DNA of 64,000 nt from Bacteroides sp. GM023 (GTDB lineage: Bacteria; Bacteroidota; Bacteroidia; Bacteroidales; Bacteroidaceae), in assembly GCF_014750685.1 (NCBI RefSeq), contig NZ_JAAXGE010000007.1, positions 434,001-498,000 of the forward strand, read 5' to 3'. A program made the position numbers and the translations under genes. Positions 35,219-43,428 of this stretch are shown here, piece after piece (the first letter of the stretch is position 1; each line of letters starts with the position of its first letter). Under the pieces are notes generated by a model. The model had not been told where the DNA came from. It did not search any database and saw only the letters and a program-made list of their open reading frames with translations.

Positions 35219-36352
35219 ATGAAGAATTTATACGTAACTCTTTTTTCGGTTTTTCTCCTGGGCGGTATGGTCTGCGCAAGCTGTGCGGACAAGAAAACCG
35301 ATTCTTCGGAAGAAGTGATAGAGATAATTCATAAGGTGAATGGGTATTGGCAGACAAATCACCCTGAACACGGACGTTCTTTTTGGGACAATGCCGCCTA
35401 TCATACCGGGAATATGGAAGCCTATTTCCTGACCGAAAAGTCTGAATATTTGGAATATTCGAAAGGTTGGTCGGAACACAACCAATGGAAAGGTGCCAAA
35501 TCGGACGACAAGACCAGTTGGAAGTATAGTTATGGGGAAAGTGACGACTATGTACTTTTCGGAGATTATCAGATTTGTTTCCAGACGTATGCCGATTTGT
35601 ACAATTTAGAACCGGATACACAAAAGATAGCCCGTGCCCGTGAAGTGATGGAATATCAGATGAGTACCCCTAACCATGATTATTGGTGGTGGGCAGATGG
35701 CTTGTATATGGTAATGCCTGTAATGACAAAGATGTATAACATCACGAAGAATCCGCTTTACCTGGAGAAACTGCACGAATATCTTACTTACGCCGACAGT
35801 ATCATGTATGATGAAGAAGCCGGACTTTACTATCGGGACGGTAAATACGTATATCCCAAGCACAAAAGCGTGAACGGTAAAAAAGATTTTTGGGCACGTG
35901 GAGACGGTTGGGTATTGGCAGGATTGGCTAAAGTACTAAAGGAGCTTCCTGAAACAGATAAGTATCGTAAGGAATATACAGATCGTTTCTGTACCCTGGC
36001 AAAGTCTGTTGCTGCCTGTCAGCAACAGGAAGGTTACTGGACTCGCAGTATGCTTGACCCGGAACATGCGCCGGGACCGGAAACCAGTGGAACCGCTTTC
36101 TTTGCCTATGGTTTGCAGTGGGGCATAAACAATGGCTTGCTTAACTCCGAACAATACCAGCCCGTAGTTGAAAAAGCATGGAAATACCTGTCAACGGTTG
36201 CTTTACAACCCGATGGAAAGATTGGTTATGTGCAGCCGATTGGTGAGAAAGCGATACCCGGTCAGGTAGTAGATGCAAACTCTACTTCAAACTTTGGTGT
36301 GGGAGCATTTTTGTTGGCTGCCTGTGAGCGTGTACGTTGTTTGAATAAATAG
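35219..36352 (+). CDS. GH105 unsaturated uronyl hydrolase, lipoprotein
   Basis: The 377-residue protein has lipobox VCASC (Cys22) followed by Ala-Asp-Lys, then an (alpha/alpha)6 barrel of the GH88/GH105 type. The two functional Asp residues are visible: Asp160 in WWADGLYM and Asp229 in WARGDGW. The family hydrates the 4,5-double bond of terminal unsaturated uronic acids left by lyases; in arabinogalactan loci (BT3687, from memory) the substrate is unsaturated glucuronate linked to galactose. It is the last gene of the PUL, 4 bp after GH145, and ends at a long inverted repeat. Confidence 0.88.
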   Translation: MKNLYVTLFSVFLLGGMVCASCADKKTDSSEEVIEIIHKVNGYWQTNHPEHGRSFWDNAAYHTGNMEAYFLTEKSEYLEYSKGWSEHNQWKGAKSDDKTSWKYSYGESDDYVLFGDYQICFQTYADLYNLEPDTQKIARAREVMEYQMSTPNHDYWWWADGLYMVMPVMTKMYNITKNPLYLEKLHEYLTYADSIMYDEEAGLYYRDGKYVYPKHKSVNGKKDFWARGDGWVLAGLAKVLKELPETDKYRKEYTDRFCTLAKSVAACQQQEGYWTRSMLDPEHAPGPETSGTAFFAYGLQWGINNGLLNSEQYQPVVEKAWKYLSTVALQPDGKIGYVQPIGEKAIPGQVVDANSTSNFGVGAFLLAACERVRCLNK

Positions 36353-36354
36353 TT

Positions 36355-36437
36355 TAAGGCACGGATTACACGGATTTCACGGCTTTTGGAAATACAGTTA
36401 TATCAAGCAACGTGAAATCCGTGTAATCCGTGCTTTA
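36355..36437. terminator. 27-bp inverted repeat between convergent genes (bidirectional terminator or REP-like)
   Basis: The arms at 36355-36381 and 36411-36437 match over 27 bp with one mismatch and enclose 29 bases. The left arm starts 3 bp after the GH105 stop, and the right arm covers the stop codon of the reverse-strand GNAT gene (36435-36437). The word CACGGATTACACGGATTTC is, as I recall, widespread between Bacteroides genes. Confidence 0.75.
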
Positions 36438-37451
36438 ATTCAGCATCAAACTCATATATGGATTTAACTTCTTGAGGATTCTCTCTGTCAATTCACTTAT
36501 ATTCATTGAAATATGTGTGCCGGGCATCCGTTCGTTACTATATCTGCACTTACCTTTCGACAGATAATAATAACCATTATTCACCGATAACTGCTTATCT
36601 GATACTTCCAATTGCATCTCATCTTCAGGATAGGCTGAAGCATAAATCTGCAAAACTTCTTTGGCATTGATAATCCGTGCCATCCCTAGTGAATGTTGAG
36701 GCAGTTTCTCATCGGAAGGTAACAGTTGAGTCATGCGGTTACATCCGGTATGTTGTTTGATGGCATGCAGCAGACTATGCTCTGCATCCTTATCCTCTGC
36801 CAAAAGTTCATTGATGATGATGCGGCTTTCTCCCCTGTATATAATGGCTATTCCTCTTATTTCGTTTGCTCGTTTGGCTACAAAGACGTTTCCGCCACTG
36901 ATAGGAAGGTCTGCCATGATAACCTGAAAATCCTCTAAGGTGTGTTGAATACAACAAGGACGTTCGGACAGCTTCTTATTCAAATATGAATAGGTCTCAT
37001 TCTGAAGTTCAGAAACAACATCGACATTAATTTCTTTGGAAGGGATAAATTCCGGTAAAGTAATCTCCTTGACCGAATACTGGAAAACAGAAGCATACCC
37101 CATATGTTTATAATAATCGAATAGCCATGGCTCTGCCGGTATCAACGTACTGAAATGTACTCCGTTCCGTAACATTCGCGCAAATGATTGGGATAAAAGC
37201 TCGCGCATGACTCCCTTGCTTCGGAAGTCAGGATGCGTGCAGGCTCCTGAAATATAGGAAGTCTGCACCGTTTCTCCACAGAAAGTCATGGGATAGGGGA
37301 GCATTTGAAGCGCAGAAATGACCTCGTCACCACTTTGGATAGCAACGTTCACTTCGGTTTTGTAGCGTAGTCTGAAGTACATATCAACAAACTCTTCACT
37401 ATCTTCGAAGCAGATTTTCCATAAAGCTTTTACTTGTTCCTTTATTATCAT
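36435..37451 (-). CDS. GNAT-family acetyltransferase
   Basis: The 338-residue cytoplasmic protein has an N-terminal GNAT fold with the acetyl-CoA loop near residue 80 (HPDFRSKGVMRELL, a variant of R/QxxGxG/A). A second, diverged GNAT-like half follows (about 170-250), so it looks like an Eis-type double-domain protein. The substrate is unknown. The start is ATG at 37451; a GTG at 37457 is possible. It lies 13 bp after the DUF2156 gene on the reverse strand, so both are in one operon and may act on related substrates. The stop codon is inside a large inverted repeat. Confidence 0.8.
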   Translation of the reverse strand: MIIKEQVKALWKICFEDSEEFVDMYFRLRYKTEVNVAIQSGDEVISALQMLPYPMTFCGETVQTSYISGACTHPDFRSKGVMRELLSQSFARMLRNGVHFSTLIPAEPWLFDYYKHMGYASVFQYSVKEITLPEFIPSKEINVDVVSELQNETYSYLNKKLSERPCCIQHTLEDFQVIMADLPISGGNVFVAKRANEIRGIAIIYRGESRIIINELLAEDKDAEHSLLHAIKQHTGCNRMTQLLPSDEKLPQHSLGMARIINAKEVLQIYASAYPEDEMQLEVSDKQLSVNNGYYYLSKGKCRYSNERMPGTHISMNISELTERILKKLNPYMSLMLN

Positions 37452-37464
37452 ATTCACTGAGAAA

Positions 37465-38382
37465 TTACCATTTAACCATATCCATCGGATGAGTCTTCAG
37501 ACAAGCCATATATTTTTCAAGAATCGTCACCGGTTGATAAGAAAGTTTGGCTTTCCGTAAGCCTTCAATACCTAAATCCTCTTCCCGGTTGATATAAATA
37601 TACTGTTCGGGAATCCGGTTCGCAAATTCATAATTAATCATGGCATACGCGCCATCGATGCTCGTATCCGCTTTTTCTACATGCACGCCGAATGTCTCGT
37701 GATTGATAGGCATACCGAAAGTGAATGCAACGATTTTGCCATTCACATGAAGGATACCACCAGTCAGTCCGAGAGCTTCGAAGTTATGAAGGGCATAAAT
37801 CAAGGCACGGCGTTCGTTGCCCGTTCCCTCCTGTTGGTCGCAATTATTCACTTTACACCATTCGGCTTCCAAATCCAGACATTCCTGAATACGGTCGGGA
37901 GTAATCGGTGTATATTCATAATCCGGGTATGTATTACGGAATCGGTTGATATGATTCCTTTTCGCCTGGAACTTCTTGCCTTTTAAAGTAGAAAGGTCAC
38001 TCCGCAGATAAATGTAATCTGCATAATCACGGTCTTCCGTGAAAGTGAACTGTCCGGGAAGAATAGCTTCGAGGTCGGCACGCATATTACTGCATACTCC
38101 CAGCATACAAAATGGCTGGTTCTCTTTGGCGGCATCTTCTATCAACTCTTTCAACACGGCTTTCAGGTCGCCGGTTCCCACAGGCATCATGTAGGCTAGT
38201 CGTTCTCCTGCCCAGAATTTGAATACTAAAAAGTTGTCGATTACTGCAAATTGAGTATCATATAAGAATCTCCAGCTACAAAGATTGGAGAATGACAGGT
38301 CGCAGTTACGTCGCTCACTTTTCATTGTAAATGAGGTAATCGTGTCTTTATCTGCTAATGTGATATCTTTAAATGGAATCAT
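37465..38382 (-). CDS. DUF2156 protein (phosphatidylglycerol lysyltransferase C-domain-like)
   Basis: The 305-residue protein matches the DUF2156/LPG_synthase_C family, whose fold is a GNAT-related pair as in FemX and MprF transferases. Motifs include FSNLCSW, KFQAKRNHINRFR and GIEGLRKAKLSYQP at the end. It has no membrane segments, unlike MprF, so the aminoacyl- or acetyl-acceptor is unknown. It is co-directional with the GNAT gene 13 bp downstream. The family assignment is firm, the reaction is not known. Confidence 0.8.
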   Translation of the reverse strand: MIPFKDITLADKDTITSFTMKSERRNCDLSFSNLCSWRFLYDTQFAVIDNFLVFKFWAGERLAYMMPVGTGDLKAVLKELIEDAAKENQPFCMLGVCSNMRADLEAILPGQFTFTEDRDYADYIYLRSDLSTLKGKKFQAKRNHINRFRNTYPDYEYTPITPDRIQECLDLEAEWCKVNNCDQQEGTGNERRALIYALHNFEALGLTGGILHVNGKIVAFTFGMPINHETFGVHVEKADTSIDGAYAMINYEFANRIPEQYIYINREEDLGIEGLRKAKLSYQPVTILEKYMACLKTHPMDMVKW

Positions 38383-38438
38383 AAGATTGCGTTTTGCGTT
38401 TAACTCTTTATATAACGGAAAATCAGGCGATTTTGTTT

Positions 38439-39134
38439 TTACAGAATACCTAATAATCGAAGGATAGTAGGTGTCAGCAATGCGGTGAATATTCCGTTCA
38501 GCGTTAATCCCAGGCTGGCATATGCTCCATATTTACTGCTGACATCCATCGCAGTCGAGGTTCCGACAGCATGGGCGGCCGTTCCCATAGAAAGCCCTTG
38601 GGCGATAGGACTGCCTACGCGCATAATCTGCATTGTCTTGAAACCACAGATTGCTCCCAATAATCCGACTGCCACTACAACTGCCGCTGTCAGTGATGGA
38701 ATACCGCCGATGGCTTTCGTTACTTCCATCGCAATCGGGGTAGTCACTGATTTCGGAGCGAGGGATAGGATTACTTCTTGTGAAGCCCCCATAAACTTCG
38801 CAATCAGCACTACCGAAATGACTCCGACGATACAGCCGGCCAGTTGCGACAAGAGAATCGGTAATAACTGTTTCTTAATCATTTCCAACTGAAGATATAA
38901 AGGTACGCCCAAGGCAACAACAGCCGGACGCAGCCAAAATTCGATAAGATGTCCTCCTTTATTATAAGTCTCATAAGAGATATTAGTCATTTTAAGGAAG
39001 ATGATAAGGACGGCGATGGTCAGTAATATCGGGTTAAGTAACACTAGCCCTGTTTTCTTCTGAAGCAATTTGGCAAAGAAGAAAATCCCGAAGGTAATAG
39101 CCAACAGGAAGAAGTCATTTTCTAAGAAGCTCAT
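38439..39134 (-). CDS. lrgB: LrgB/CidB-family membrane protein
   Basis: The 231-residue protein is almost entirely hydrophobic with about six or seven membrane segments. It carries LrgB signatures such as FWLRPAVVALGVPLY, LAPKSVTTPIAMEV and GTAAHAVGTSTA. LrgA/LrgB pairs were linked to murein hydrolase control and, in plants and some bacteria, to glycolate, lactate or pyruvate transport. Its frame overlaps the end of lrgA by 4 bp, indicating translational coupling. The pta-ackA overflow pathway starts on the opposite strand, which makes a role in organic-acid export attractive but unproven. Confidence 0.88.
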   Translation of the reverse strand: MSFLENDFFLLAITFGIFFFAKLLQKKTGLVLLNPILLTIAVLIIFLKMTNISYETYNKGGHLIEFWLRPAVVALGVPLYLQLEMIKKQLLPILLSQLAGCIVGVISVVLIAKFMGASQEVILSLAPKSVTTPIAMEVTKAIGGIPSLTAAVVVAVGLLGAICGFKTMQIMRVGSPIAQGLSMGTAAHAVGTSTAMDVSSKYGAYASLGLTLNGIFTALLTPTILRLLGIL

Positions 39135-39574
39135 TTTTCTTTATTAGTTAAGTTGGTCTTGTCTCTACGGTGAAGTTTCTCCGGCAGATGGAAATCTGAA
39201 AGATGCAGTTTGCGTGCCAGCTTAATCTGACGCGCCAGTCTGAACTTGCGGACAATCTGATGAACCCATCCCGTTACTACCAGCACAAGGGCGGTACTAA
39301 CGATTGTTGCTATCACTATCGGCCAGAATTCAGCCGCAATAACATCGAAGTATAACATAAGTGCCACACCGGGCGGAACAAAAAAGAATCCTAAGTTAGC
39401 CACGAGAAAGTCGGACAATCCCTGTACCCAATGCAGTTTAATCCAACCTAATTTCAAAAAGAGGGTGAGCAGCAGCATACCGATGATGCTGGAGGGGAGC
39501 TTGATACCCGTAAGATAAACTATTAATTCACCCAAAGCCAAACAGCCAAATAAAATGGCGCACTGACGTATCAT
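39131..39574 (-). CDS. lrgA: LrgA/CidA-family membrane protein
   Basis: The 147-residue protein has four hydrophobic segments in the first 110 residues and a basic C-terminal tail (RKFRLARQ, HRRDK). The LrgA/CidA motif PSSIIGMLLL is near residue 27, and a second segment reads FFFVPPGVALM. CidA-type proteins are holin-like and form membrane complexes with LrgB partners. It is the first gene of the reverse-strand lrgAB pair and overlaps lrgB by 4 bp. The C-terminal basic tail is longer than in most short LrgA proteins. Confidence 0.86.
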   Translation of the reverse strand: MIRQCAILFGCLALGELIVYLTGIKLPSSIIGMLLLTLFLKLGWIKLHWVQGLSDFLVANLGFFFVPPGVALMLYFDVIAAEFWPIVIATIVSTALVLVVTGWVHQIVRKFRLARQIKLARKLHLSDFHLPEKLHRRDKTNLTNKEK

Positions 39575-39711
39575 ATACTAATTACCTATTGATTTTGTTT
39601 GAAAACGCTGCAAAGGTATGAAAAATAGGAGTACAGTGTTAAATATTATAATATTTTAGACTTGGAAGCAAAATATGGACGAAATTGTAATGTGGATATT
39701 GCAAAATTGAC

Positions 39712-39719
39712 TACTTTTG
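39712..39719 (+). promoter_or_regulatory. Bacteroides -7 box for pta-ackA
   Basis: TACTTTTG matches TAnnTTTG, 52 bp before the pta start codon in the divergent lrgA-pta gap. A TTG lies at 39685-39687, slightly further than the usual -33 spacing. Confidence 0.5.
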
Positions 39720-39771
39720 CACCGCAAATTACAAATCGTAAGTAGGTTTTATAATATTATTCAATATATCT

Positions 39772-40791
39772 ATGCTCAATTTAATCAACCAAATCGTTGA
39801 ACGCGCGAAAGCAAATCGCCAACGTATTGTTCTTCCTGAAGGAACAGAAGAACGCACATTAAAAGCTGCCAATATGATTTTGACAGACGAAGTTGCCGAC
39901 CTTATCTTATTAGGTAAACCGGCTGAAATTATCGAACTCGCTGTAAAATGGGGCTTGGGAAATATCGGTAAAGCGACTATCATCGACCCGGAGACTTCCC
40001 CGAAACACGAAGAGTATGCACAGTTGCTGTGTGAACTTCGTAAGAAGAAAGGAATGACGATCGAAGAAGCCCGCAAATTGACGAATGACCCTTTGTTCTT
40101 TGGTTGTTTAATGATGAAGAGTGGCGATGCTGACGGTCAGTTGGCTGGTGCACGCAACACTACCGGTAATGTATTGCGCCCTGCTTTGCAGATTATCAAG
40201 ACATCTCCGGGCATCACTTGTGTATCAGGTGCCATGTTGCTGTTGACTCATGCTCCCGAATACGGAAAGAATGGAATTCTGGTAATGGGTGACGTAGCCG
40301 TAACTCCGGTTCCGGATGCTAACCAGTTGGCGCAGATTGCTGTTTGCACAGCTCAGACAGCTAAGGCTGTTGCCGGTATCGAAAATCCGAAAGTAGCTAT
40401 GTTGAGCTTCTCTACCAAAGGTTCTGCTAAACACGAAGTGGTAGACAAAGTGGTAGAAGCTACTAAGATTGCCAAAGAAATGGCTCCGACTCTTGATTTG
40501 GATGGCGAACTGCAAGCAGATGCTGCTCTTGTTCCTGAAGTGGGTGCAAGCAAAGCTCCGGGCTCAGATGTAGCCGGACAGGCAAACGTACTGATTGTTC
40601 CGAGTCTGGAAGTAGGTAACATCTCTTATAAATTAGTTCAACGCCTGGGACACGCTGACGCTATCGGCCCGATCCTTCAAGGTATCGCCTGCCCGGTAAA
40701 CGACCTGTCTCGCGGTTGCTCTATCGAAGATGTATATCGCATGATTGCCATCACAGCCAATCAGTCTATTGCTGCAAAAGCAAACAAATAA
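39772..40791 (+). CDS. pta: Phosphate acetyltransferase
   Basis: The 339-residue enzyme interconverts acetyl-CoA and acetyl phosphate in the cytoplasm. It is the short, single-domain form without the N-terminal DRTGG region of enterobacterial Pta. Family motifs are visible: RIVLPEGTEERTLKAA at the start, GCLMMKSGDADGQLAGA in the middle, and ANVLIVPSLEVGNISYKL near the end. The gene is followed 46 bp later by ackA, giving the acetate-producing, ATP-yielding pathway central to Bacteroides fermentation. Dense use of preferred codons fits high expression. Confidence 0.96.
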   Translation: MLNLINQIVERAKANRQRIVLPEGTEERTLKAANMILTDEVADLILLGKPAEIIELAVKWGLGNIGKATIIDPETSPKHEEYAQLLCELRKKKGMTIEEARKLTNDPLFFGCLMMKSGDADGQLAGARNTTGNVLRPALQIIKTSPGITCVSGAMLLLTHAPEYGKNGILVMGDVAVTPVPDANQLAQIAVCTAQTAKAVAGIENPKVAMLSFSTKGSAKHEVVDKVVEATKIAKEMAPTLDLDGELQADAALVPEVGASKAPGSDVAGQANVLIVPSLEVGNISYKLVQRLGHADAIGPILQGIACPVNDLSRGCSIEDVYRMIAITANQSIAAKANK

Positions 40792-40837
40792 GTACAAGTA
40801 TTAGATATAAAGTATTAAGTATTAAATCGACAACAAC

Positions 40838-42037
40838 ATGAAAATTTTAGTTTTGAACTGCGGAAGTTCATCTATTAAATATAAATTGTTCGATATGACC
40901 ACTAAAGAGGTAATTGCTCAAGGTGGTATCGAAAAAATCGGCCTGAAAGGTTCATTCCTGAAACTGACTTTGCCGAACGGCGAAAAGAAAATCCTGGAAA
41001 AAGATATTCCTGAACATACAGTAGGTGTGGAATTTATCCTGAATACATTGATTAGCCCTGAATATGGTGCAATCAAGTCTTTGGATGAAATCAATGCGGT
41101 AGGTCACCGTATGGTACACGGAGGCGAACGTTTCAGCGAATCTGTATTGCTGAACAAGGAAGTGTTGGAAGCTTTTGCAGCTTGCAATGACTTGGCTCCG
41201 CTTCACAACCCTGCTAACCTGAAAGGTGTGAATGCAGTTTCTGCTATTCTTCCGAACATTCCACAGATAGGTGTTTTTGATACGGCTTTCCATCAGACAA
41301 TGCCGGATTATGCATATATGTATGCTATTCCTTACGAATTGTACGAGAAATATGGTGTACGTCGTTACGGCTTCCACGGAACTTCTCATCGTTACGTATC
41401 AAAACGTGTATGCGAATTCCTGGGTGTTAATCCTGAAGGAAAGAAAATTATCACTTGCCACATCGGTAATGGTGGTTCTATCGCTGCTATCAAAGATGGC
41501 AAATGTATCGACACTACTATGGGCTTGACTCCGCTGGAAGGTTTGATGATGGGTACCCGTAGCGGTGACATCGACGCCGGTGCAGTGACATTCATCATGG
41601 ACAAAGAAGGCTTGAACACAACCGGTGTTTCCAACCTGCTGAACAAGAAGAGCGGTGTACTGGGTATCTCCGGTGTATCAAGCGATATGCGCGAACTATT
41701 GGCTGCTTGTGCTGCCGGCAATGAGAAAGCAATCCTCGCAGAAAAAATGTACTACTACCGCATCAAGAAATATATCGGCGCTTACGCTGCTGCACTGGGT
41801 GGTGTAGATATCGTTTTGTTCACAGGTGGTGTTGGTGAAAACCAGTTCGAATGCCGTCGTGAAGTTTGTAAGGATATGGAATACATGGGCATCGAACTTG
41901 ATAGCGATGTGAATGCGAAGATTCGTGGTGAAGAAGCTATCATTTCTACTCCTGCTTCCAAAGTGAAAGTAGTAGTGATCCCGACAGACGAAGAACTGTT
42001 GATTGCATCGGATACATTGGATATTTTGAGTAAATAA
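40838..42037 (+). CDS. ackA: Acetate kinase
   Basis: The 399-residue cytoplasmic enzyme converts acetyl phosphate and ADP to acetate and ATP. ASKHA-fold signatures are clear: LNCGSSSIKYKLF at the N-terminus, FDTAFHQTMP, FHGTSHRYVS, CHIGNGGS and FTGGVGEN. Its length is typical. It is the second gene of the pta-ackA operon and ends before a strong terminator. Confidence 0.97.
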   Translation: MKILVLNCGSSSIKYKLFDMTTKEVIAQGGIEKIGLKGSFLKLTLPNGEKKILEKDIPEHTVGVEFILNTLISPEYGAIKSLDEINAVGHRMVHGGERFSESVLLNKEVLEAFAACNDLAPLHNPANLKGVNAVSAILPNIPQIGVFDTAFHQTMPDYAYMYAIPYELYEKYGVRRYGFHGTSHRYVSKRVCEFLGVNPEGKKIITCHIGNGGSIAAIKDGKCIDTTMGLTPLEGLMMGTRSGDIDAGAVTFIMDKEGLNTTGVSNLLNKKSGVLGISGVSSDMRELLAACAAGNEKAILAEKMYYYRIKKYIGAYAAALGGVDIVLFTGGVGENQFECRREVCKDMEYMGIELDSDVNAKIRGEEAIISTPASKVKVVVIPTDEELLIASDTLDILSK

Positions 42038-42058
42038 GCATATACTCTTAATCTATAG

Positions 42059-42092
42059 AAAAAGGCGGCTCGGAAACGAAGCCGCCTTTTTT
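42059..42092 (+). terminator. Rho-independent terminator after ackA
   Basis: A 12-bp stem with the GC-rich core GGCGGCT/AGCCGCC has a 9-base loop and is flanked by an A-run and a T-run, so it could also work in the reverse direction. It lies 22 bp after the ackA stop. Confidence 0.9.
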
Positions 42093-42165
42093 GTATCTTA
42101 TCTTTAATGAGTTTCATTTTTTTTGCCTTACTTTGTATTCTGAAATAGAGTCATAACCGATTGAT

Positions 42166-43155
42166 ATGCGTTACTCCGTCATAATCCCTGTTTATAACCG
42201 TCCCGATGAAGTGGACGAATTATTGCAAAGCCTCACCGCACAACACTTTAAAGATTTTGAAGTGATTGTTGTAGAAGATGGTTCATCTATTCCCTGCAAA
42301 GAAGTGGTAGACCGATATACCAATCGGTTGGATATAAAATACTTCTTTAAGCCTAATTCCGGACCGGGACAAAGTCGTAATTACGGGGCGGAGCGTAGCG
42401 AAGGAGAGTACCTTATTATATTAGATTCAGATGTAATTCTTCCCGAAGGATATTTTGATGCAGTAGAGAAAGAACTAGTATTATCTCCTGCAGATGCTTT
42501 TGGCGGCCCTGACCGTGCACATGATTCCTTTACCGATATTCAGAAAGCAATCAACTACTCCATGACTTCCTTCTTCACTACAGGTGGTATTCGTGGCGGG
42601 AAGAAGAAAATGGATAAATTCTACCCCCGCAGCTTCAATATGGGAGTGCGACGGGCGGTGTATGAAGCTTTGGGAGGATTCTCAAAGATGCGTTTTGGTG
42701 AAGATATTGATTTCAGTATTCGTATTTTCAAAAGTGGTTATACCTGTCGTCTTTTCCCTGACGCATGGGTATATCACAAACGGAGGACTGATTTGAAGAA
42801 ATTCTTCAAACAGGTTCATAATTCCGGTATTGCCCGTATCAACCTTTACAAGAAGTACCCTGATTCGCTGAAGCTGGTACATCTGCTTCCGGCAGTATTC
42901 ACATTAGGAGTAGCTATTTTATTATTGGGAACGCCGTTTTGCGTATTTAGTATCACGCCAATTCTTCTTTACGCATTGCTGGTCTGCATAGATTCCACGA
43001 TTCAAAATAAGAGTTTGAGTATTGGAATATACTCCATTGCTGCCGCATTTATTCAACTTATCGGCTACGGTACAGGCTTTTGGCGTGCATGGTGGCAACG
43101 CTGTATCAGAGGGAAAGATGAGTTTGAAGCATTTCAAAAGAACTTCTATAAATAA
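42166..43155 (+). CDS. Family 2 glycosyltransferase, membrane-associated
   Basis: The 329-residue protein has an N-terminal GT-A domain with VIIPVYNRPDEV at the start, a nucleotide/metal-binding DSD in IILDSDVILP near residue 88, and an acceptor-side GEDIDFSIR near 185. Two hydrophobic segments follow at about 245-265 and 285-305, so it is anchored to the inner membrane. GT2 enzymes add sugars to polysaccharide or lipid acceptors; donor and acceptor are unknown. It stands alone between the ackA terminator and the repeat region before radC. Confidence 0.87.
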   Translation: MRYSVIIPVYNRPDEVDELLQSLTAQHFKDFEVIVVEDGSSIPCKEVVDRYTNRLDIKYFFKPNSGPGQSRNYGAERSEGEYLIILDSDVILPEGYFDAVEKELVLSPADAFGGPDRAHDSFTDIQKAINYSMTSFFTTGGIRGGKKKMDKFYPRSFNMGVRRAVYEALGGFSKMRFGEDIDFSIRIFKSGYTCRLFPDAWVYHKRRTDLKKFFKQVHNSGIARINLYKKYPDSLKLVHLLPAVFTLGVAILLLGTPFCVFSITPILLYALLVCIDSTIQNKSLSIGIYSIAAAFIQLIGYGTGFWRAWWQRCIRGKDEFEAFQKNFYK

Positions 43156-43230
43156 GTTCGTATGCTTCTGATTTGTATCTGTACAGTTATGGACTGGAAT
43201 ACTTATATACTTGAAATTTAATCTCTTAGA

Positions 43231-43347
43231 GTTTCCTGTAATTTCCATGTAAGGAAACGCTAGTTTCCCGCCTTAGATACTGTCGTTTCCATACGAGGAC
43301 ACGCGCGTTCCCCAGTATGGAAACTGGCGTTTCTCTATATGGAAACG
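43231..43347. repeat. Cluster of TTTCCAT/GGAAACG inverted and direct repeats
   Basis: Several copies of TTTCC and its complement occur in about 115 bp. One is a palindrome at 43242-43259. Perfect 10-bp arms GTTTCCATAC/GTATGGAAAC lie at 43285-43294 and 43315-43324, and a further GGAAACG is at 43341-43347. It fills most of the 273-bp gap between the glycosyltransferase and radC. No gene is visible inside. Confidence 0.7.
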
Positions 43348-43428
43348 AACTAGGCATTTTATATTCTTTTCCATAACCTCTATCATTAAATAAAATAAGG
43401 CTACCTTTACACTCTCAAAACATAGAAA

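Noticed and set aside
28758..36352. Agar or porphyran utilisation locus because of GH16 with a propeller GH43/GH117-like enzyme
   Set aside because: No sulfatase, GH86, GH50 or GH2-porphyranase set is present, and GH145, GH154 and GH105 point to glucuronate- and rhamnose-capped arabinogalactan.
43231..43347. CRISPR-like array
   Set aside because: Copies alternate in orientation, spacing is irregular and no cas genes are present.
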